A stretch of 64,000 nt of DNA. It comes from Pseudomonas baetica (lineage in GTDB: Bacteria; Pseudomonadota; Gammaproteobacteria; Pseudomonadales; Pseudomonadaceae). The notes under the pieces were generated by a model. That model was not told the origin of the DNA and searched no databases. It saw only the letters and a list, made by a program, of their open reading frames with translations. Each line of letters opens with the position of its first letter. The first letter of the stretch is position 1. Of this stretch, positions 59,845 through 64,000 are shown piece after piece. A program made the position numbers and the translations under genes. The DNA lies in the NCBI RefSeq assembly GCF_019733355.1, contig NZ_JAIHLQ010000018.1, forward strand, positions 1-64,000, read 5' to 3'.

Positions 59845-59936
59845 ATGTGGGAGCGGGCTTGCTCGCGAATGCAGTGTGTCAGCCAACATTAATGTTGAAT
59901 GTCATTGCGCATTCGCGAGCAAGCCCGCTCCCACAG
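59845..59936. repeat. REPIN, type I pair, between fliK and fliL
   Basis: GTGGGAGCGGGCTTGCTCGC (59847-) and its reverse ending CCCACAG at 59936. Confidence 0.9.
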
Positions 59937-59952
59937 GGGGTACAGGGTTGTG

Positions 59953-61320
59953 TCAGGCGTAGTAGTCGACGGCGCTGGAGCCAATCACGCTGGTGGTCTG
60001 CGCGGCAGCTTCGGCCACGCTGACAGGCGCCAATTCTTCATCCGCCGAGTCCAGTCGACCACCAGCAGCGCTGGCGCGGCCGCTTTGGCCCTGCTGCGCC
60101 TGATCCTGACCTTGCTGCCCCTGCCAGCCACGGTTCTGGTCAGACACATTGACGTCGACCTGCCCCATACCCTGCTGGGCGAACATCTCGCGCAGACGAT
60201 GCATCTGCCCGTCCAGCGCTTCACGCACACTCGGGTGCGCACTCATGAACGTCACCTGAGTCTGCTGGTCCGGGACCATATTGACCCGGATATCCAGACG
60301 CCCCAGTTCAGCCGGCTGCAACTGAATATCCGCCGCCTTCAGATTGGCGCTCGACAGATACATGACGCGGTTGACCACTTCTTCAGTCCAGCCGCTCTGA
60401 TGCATGGCGATTGGCTGGCTTACCGGCACGACGTTGGCGGTCTTAGGCGTGGCTGCCTGGGTCAGTGCCGCCAGACGGTTGGCGAAGTCGTCGACGCGAG
60501 TGTCACTGGTGGCGGATTTGAGGTCTTTGAGCCCGTCATCGATCAGGCCGCTGAAAGCCTTCTCCCCACCCTGACTGGTACTGTCCTTGTCGGCCTGCAC
60601 GTCGAGCATGCTGGCCATGCCCGCAGCGAAGTTCTGCGCCGAGGTCAATTCACCGTCGGCCTGAGCCTGTGCGGGCGCAGCTTTGGGTTGCGCCTGGCTG
60701 GCAGAGGAAATGTGTCCGCCCTGCTCCATCGCCATGCGCACCACCGGGAGCGAGTCGAGGGGATCGGCTGCCGGGTCGAAATCACTGTCGGCAGTGGCCG
60801 ACGGGTCCTTGACCGCACTGGGCTGCAAGGCTACTGCCGGGGTATCTGTTTTGGAAGGTGTCGCTTCGACAACCGGGGCCGGCCCCACAGGAGCCGTGAC
60901 GACCGGTTGCACGCTTTCTGCCAGTGCCGGATCGAGCGTCGGGTCGACCGGTGTGGCATCCGCCACTGGGGCCTGAGAGGTGTCCGGGCTGTCGTCACTG
61001 CTGCCTGTCTTGTCGTCGGCCGCCGGTGTTTTGTCGGCAGGCAAGTCATTGCCGCTATCGGCAACCGTCGGTTGCGTGGCGGCAGCCGGATCCTTGCCAA
61101 CGTCCGTTTTACCGCTGTTGTCAGCGACCTTGTCACGCGCCGGTTTAATCGCCATGTCGGGGGTTGCGGCAGATTTTCTCGGGCCTTGATCGGCAAACAC
61201 TTCAGCGAAGCTTGAGGCCTTGCCCCCGGCGTCCAGGGCCATTGCCGACGACTTGGCAGAGGCAGCTTGAGCCTTCGCCTGAGCGGCGCTCTGAAGAAGA
61301 ATGTTGGGGGTCGCAGGCAT
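59953..61320 (-). CDS. fliK: Flagellar hook-length control protein FliK
   Basis: A 455-residue secreted ruler. The N-terminal three quarters is Ala/Pro/Asp-rich, low-complexity, as in other FliK; the C-terminal domain (about 330-410) is EEVVNRVMYLSSANLKAADIQLQPAELGRLDIRVNMVPDQQTQVTFMSAHPSVREALDGQMHRLREMFAQQGM, the region that touches FlhB. Preceded by a strong sigma-54-type site. Confidence 0.95.
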   Translation of the reverse strand: MPATPNILLQSAAQAKAQAASAKSSAMALDAGGKASSFAEVFADQGPRKSAATPDMAIKPARDKVADNSGKTDVGKDPAAATQPTVADSGNDLPADKTPAADDKTGSSDDSPDTSQAPVADATPVDPTLDPALAESVQPVVTAPVGPAPVVEATPSKTDTPAVALQPSAVKDPSATADSDFDPAADPLDSLPVVRMAMEQGGHISSASQAQPKAAPAQAQADGELTSAQNFAAGMASMLDVQADKDSTSQGGEKAFSGLIDDGLKDLKSATSDTRVDDFANRLAALTQAATPKTANVVPVSQPIAMHQSGWTEEVVNRVMYLSSANLKAADIQLQPAELGRLDIRVNMVPDQQTQVTFMSAHPSVREALDGQMHRLREMFAQQGMGQVDVNVSDQNRGWQGQQGQDQAQQGQSGRASAAGGRLDSADEELAPVSVAEAAAQTTSVIGSSAVDYYA

Positions 61321-61370
61321 AAAACGGTCTCCGCTGCACTGGGATCGTAGGTACAGTTGACCGAGATAAC

Positions 61371-61386
61371 TGCAAGTGCCGGGCCA
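61371..61386 (-). promoter_or_regulatory. Sigma-54 promoter of fliK
   Basis: On the minus strand TGGCCCGGCACTTGCA, one base from TGGCACG-N4-TTGCA. 51 bases upstream of the fliK ATG. The best RpoN match in the window. Confidence 0.75.
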
Positions 61387-61426
61387 GTTTTGTCCGGCGC
61401 CGAAGAAAAGCGCCGGACGGTGGAAA

Positions 61427-61774
61427 TTAGTGAGTCAGCGCTTGCTGTCGCTCTTTTTCATAGACAGCGCTTACAAACTCAAACTCGCCAATGATATCGG
61501 CGATCAGTTGGGCAATTTGCGTCGCACTTTTGTCCTTGGCTTCGGCTTCCAGTTCACGACACAGTTCAGCCAATCGAATGGCTCCCATGTTACTGGCACT
61601 GCCCTTGAAACTATGGGCAACGTCCGACAGCGCTTTGGCGTCGATGGTTACTTGAAGGTCGTCCAGACGCAGCCTGGAGTCCGCCAGAAAGGTATCCAGC
61701 AGTTCCGGATAACCTTCCTCCATGACTTCGCGCAAGACGCTCAGCGTTTCGCGATCCACATGTTCGTCAGTCAC
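61427..61774 (-). CDS. hptB: Histidine phosphotransfer protein HptB
   Basis: A 115-residue HPt domain: TLSVLREVMEEGYPELLDTFLADSRLRLDDLQ, phospho-accepting His in DVAHSFKGSASNMGAIRLAELCRELE. In P. aeruginosa HptB passes phosphate to HsbR, which controls HsbA and swarming/biofilm. Here the trio lies between fliK and fliJ. Confidence 0.93.
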   Translation of the reverse strand: MTDEHVDRETLSVLREVMEEGYPELLDTFLADSRLRLDDLQVTIDAKALSDVAHSFKGSASNMGAIRLAELCRELEAEAKDKSATQIAQLIADIIGEFEFVSAVYEKERQQALTH

Positions 61775-61805
61775 TTGCTCACTCCTTGATCAAGAATTGC
61801 GCGGA

Positions 61806-63515
61806 TTATGCACCAACCCCCCAGGAAAATTCCACGCGCGCACTACGCCCCTGGTCCGACCAGCTCGCGTTGCGCCCCAATTGGCGGATCAGGCTGACAC
61901 CACGCCCCGACAGACGGACATCTTCGATTGGCCGCTCCATCACCCGGGCAACATCAAAGCCCTTACCACTGTCTTCAACCCGAATGACCAGACAGCCACC
62001 TGAACCTTGCGGCTGCACCTGTAGATGCACGCGGACATAACCGTCCTGCAATGCTTCCAGACGCGCATTGCGCTGTTCATAGTAGCGGGCGAATCCGGAG
62101 GCATCGCGTTTGAGACTGGAATCCAGCCCCAACACTCCGTGCTCCAGTGCATTGGAATACAACTCGGCGAGCACGCTGTACAACGCGCCGCTTTGCGCTC
62201 GCAACCCATGTACTTCAAGCAGCAACTGCAACAGGTATGGCAATGGATTGAAACGCTTGAGCGTAGCGCCACGAAACTCGAAGTTAACCGACCAGTCCAG
62301 CGGACAGGACTGGCCGCTGTCCGAATACATCGCCTGCGAAGGATTGGCCTGCGCAGGCTCCAGCAGGCTGATCTCGACCATGCTCACATCGTCACGCGCT
62401 TCACCACGAAAATCGCACAGCGCCCGCTCGATATCCTCGAACAACCGATCAGGCTCGCGATTGGCAGCAAACACCTGCTGTAAACGCTCGACACCGAACA
62501 GTTGATCATTGGCATTGCTGGTGTCGATCACCCCGTCGGACAACAGGAAAACCCGATCACCGACAGCCATCGGATAGACTTGCGTACTGTCATCGAACGC
62601 CTGCGGACTCAGGACGCCCAGCGGCAGATGCCGCGCGGTCAACGGCATGCGCTCGCCGCTGGCAATCCGGTGCAGATAGCCGTCAGGCATGCCGCCGTTC
62701 CAGACCTCCACCGAACGCCTCTGGAAACTCAGGCACAGCAGCGTTGCGCAGCAAAACATGTCCACCGGCAAAATACGCTTGAGCTTGGCATTCATCTCTC
62801 GCAGGGTTTCGGCCAGGCCGTAGCCCTTGGCCGTCATGCCGTAAAACACTTCGGCCAACGGCATGGCACCCACCGCGGCCGGCAAGCCATGGCCGGTAAA
62901 GTCGCCTAACAGCAAATACATATCGCCCGAGGGGGTATGCGCCGCCAGCAGCAGGTCACCATTGAACAGCGCATAGGGCGATTGCAAATAGCGGATATTC
63001 GGCGCACTCAGACAACCGGAATGCGCGACCTTATCAAACACCGCTTTGGCGACACGTTGCTCGTTGAGCAAATAATGATGATGTTTGGCAATCAGGTCGC
63101 GCTGTTGCAGCACAGTGGCCTGCAAACGGCGCAACCGATCCATCGCCTTGATTTTGGCGGCGAGGATGACCTGGTTATAGGGCTTCGCCAGAAAGTCGTC
63201 ACCTCCTGCCTCAAGGCAACGCGCCAGCGCTTCGCTCTCGGTCAGCGACGTGAGGAAGATGATCGGCACCAGGGTTTCCCCCGCCAGCGCCTTGATCTGT
63301 CGCGCGGCCTCGAAACCGTCCATCACCGGCATCATCGCGTCCATCAGGACAAGATCGGGCTGCTCGCGACGGAAGATATCAACGGCTTCTGTACCGTTGG
63401 CCGCTGTCACGACTTCATGGCCCTGACGACGAACGATGGTCGACAGCAGCAACCGGTCAGCGGCGCTGTCTTCGGCGATCAGGATCGTCAACGGCTCTTG
63501 CTCCTGTATGGCCAT
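61806..63515 (-). CDS. hsbR: Response regulator with phosphatase/kinase domains, HsbR
   Basis: A 569-residue protein: receiver domain (LTILIAEDSAADRLLLSTIVRRQG...PDLVLMDAMMPVMDGFEAA), PP2C/SpoIIE-type phosphatase (GDLLLAAHTPSGDMYLLLGDFTGHGLPAAVGAMPLAEVF, and FLLSDGVIDTSNAND), and a C-terminal HATPase-like domain (LAELYSNALEHGVLGLDSSL, RVEDSGKGFD). It should act on the antagonist HsbA. The ATG at 63515 shares one base with the hsbA stop. Confidence 0.94.
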   Translation of the reverse strand: MAIQEQEPLTILIAEDSAADRLLLSTIVRRQGHEVVTAANGTEAVDIFRREQPDLVLMDAMMPVMDGFEAARQIKALAGETLVPIIFLTSLTESEALARCLEAGGDDFLAKPYNQVILAAKIKAMDRLRRLQATVLQQRDLIAKHHHYLLNEQRVAKAVFDKVAHSGCLSAPNIRYLQSPYALFNGDLLLAAHTPSGDMYLLLGDFTGHGLPAAVGAMPLAEVFYGMTAKGYGLAETLREMNAKLKRILPVDMFCCATLLCLSFQRRSVEVWNGGMPDGYLHRIASGERMPLTARHLPLGVLSPQAFDDSTQVYPMAVGDRVFLLSDGVIDTSNANDQLFGVERLQQVFAANREPDRLFEDIERALCDFRGEARDDVSMVEISLLEPAQANPSQAMYSDSGQSCPLDWSVNFEFRGATLKRFNPLPYLLQLLLEVHGLRAQSGALYSVLAELYSNALEHGVLGLDSSLKRDASGFARYYEQRNARLEALQDGYVRVHLQVQPQGSGGCLVIRVEDSGKGFDVARVMERPIEDVRLSGRGVSLIRQLGRNASWSDQGRSARVEFSWGVGA

Positions 63516-63820
63516 CAACTGATATCGAAGAGCTTGTCAAAATTGGAGATGGCGAAGATCTTGCGCACATCGCAACTACTGTTAACCACCCGCACATCCG
63601 AGTGATCGCCGCCCGCGTGATCACGCAGCAGGAGCAGCATGCCTAGTGCAGAGCTGTCGAGATAGGTGGCGTCTTTGAGGTCGACCACAATGGACTCAGG
63701 CTTAGGGCTGAGCGTCTCATAAGAATCGCGAAAATCCTTATGACGATCGAAATCGAACCGCCCCTTAATCCAGATCGTCAGTTTTTGACCATCAGGAGAT
63801 ACTTCTCTAACGACTGACAT
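63515..63820 (-). CDS. hsbA: Anti-sigma factor antagonist HsbA (STAS domain)
   Basis: A 101-residue STAS-domain protein. The phosphorylatable Ser is in VVDLKDATYLDSSALGMLLLLRDHAGG. It should be switched by HsbR and bind an anti-sigma partner (FlgM in P. aeruginosa) or a diguanylate cyclase. AAGGAAG precedes the ATG. Confidence 0.94.
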   Translation of the reverse strand: MSVVREVSPDGQKLTIWIKGRFDFDRHKDFRDSYETLSPKPESIVVDLKDATYLDSSALGMLLLLRDHAGGDHSDVRVVNSSCDVRKIFAISNFDKLFDIS

Positions 63821-63897
63821 TGACTGGCTTCCTTGTCATTGCGAACGTGTACAAGGTTTAGCATCTGGTGAGGGTTGGAGCAAGGAGTGAAGCACGA

Positions 63898-64000
63898 TCA
63901 ATAAGGGTCATGTCGCGGCAAACGCTGGGACAACTCGTCGAGCAGCTTCTGCTCGCGCTTGTCTTCGGCACGTTGAGCTTCGTCGCGGTAGCGTTGCACC
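63898..64000 (-). CDS. fliJ: Flagellar export chaperone FliJ (C-terminal end, partial)
   Basis: The last 33 codons of a gene running off the window: VQRYRDEAQRAEDKREQKLL, then DELSQRLPRHDPY and a stop. The charged coiled-coil tail and the position before hsbA fit FliJ. Confidence 0.75.
   Translation of the reverse strand, partial: VQRYRDEAQRAEDKREQKLLDELSQRLPRHDPY

Noticed and set aside
61392..61418. Hairpin GTCCGGCGC / GCGCCGGAC as an intrinsic terminator of hptB
   Set aside because: The stem is strong but no T-run follows on the minus strand; it partly abuts the fliK promoter. Kept only as an unexplained hairpin.

Overview
The window is a piece of chromosome from a Pseudomonas of the fluorescens group. 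Evidence: gene order follows the P. aeruginosa flagellar/chemotaxis and glyoxylate loci, GC is high, and the intergenic gaps carry REP/REPIN elements typical of fluorescent pseudomonads. No rRNA, tRNA or CRISPR was seen. Calls rest on reading motifs and comparing them with remembered families; no search was run.

Layout. (1) 1-5.6 kb: the 5' end of a group II intron sitting just past the actP terminator, acetate permease actP with its small partner, an orphan betaine-binding protein, and a membrane-anchored GH17 glucan enzyme. (2) 5.8-10.3 kb: a secreted alpha/beta-hydrolase-like protein overlapping an MlaA-like gene, a DUF808 protein, a TetR regulator and a RAYT (REP transposase) flanked by its REPs. 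(3) 10.5-17.8 kb: the glyoxylate-to-pyruvate pathway (HbpS-like protein, gcl, hyi, glxR, ttuD, pykF) with two identical palindromic operators in the divergent control region. (4) 18-23.6 kb: urea transporter, voltage-sensor-type K+ channel with a zinc ribbon, sulfate-binding protein, MFS exporter, hicAB and a small lipoprotein. (5) 23.6-30.5 kb: the complete ccmABCDEFGHI cytochrome c maturation operon on the minus strand. (6) 30.7-32.6 kb: a second FliK-like/FlhB-tail-like gene pair. (7) 32.8-64 kb, minus strand: DUF2802, cheW, parP, parC, motD, motC, cheB, cheA, cheZ, cheY, fliA, fleN, flhF, flhA, then flhB, fliR, fliQ, fliP, fliO, fliN, fliM, fliL, fliK, hptB, hsbR, hsbA and the end of fliJ.

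The least conventional part is an accessory island of about 6.8 kb (47.5-54.3 kb) between flhA and flhB. It is bounded by direct repeats of the flhB 3' end: the real one, and a decayed copy that still reads in frame to its stop. Inside are an 806-aa Ig-like protein, two copies of a DUF6124 gene with a long structured leader, a 222-aa protein of unknown function, and two small proteins resembling cold-shock domains that have lost their aromatic RNA-binding motif. Four of these genes share an upstream palindrome (ACCTGTCAGATCTGACAGGT or a variant), so they look co-regulated. The two DUF6124 leaders show compensatory base changes in two hairpins and a conserved hairpin that covers the ribosome binding site. 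This palindrome-linked set and the leader RNA are my best candidates for an undescribed system.
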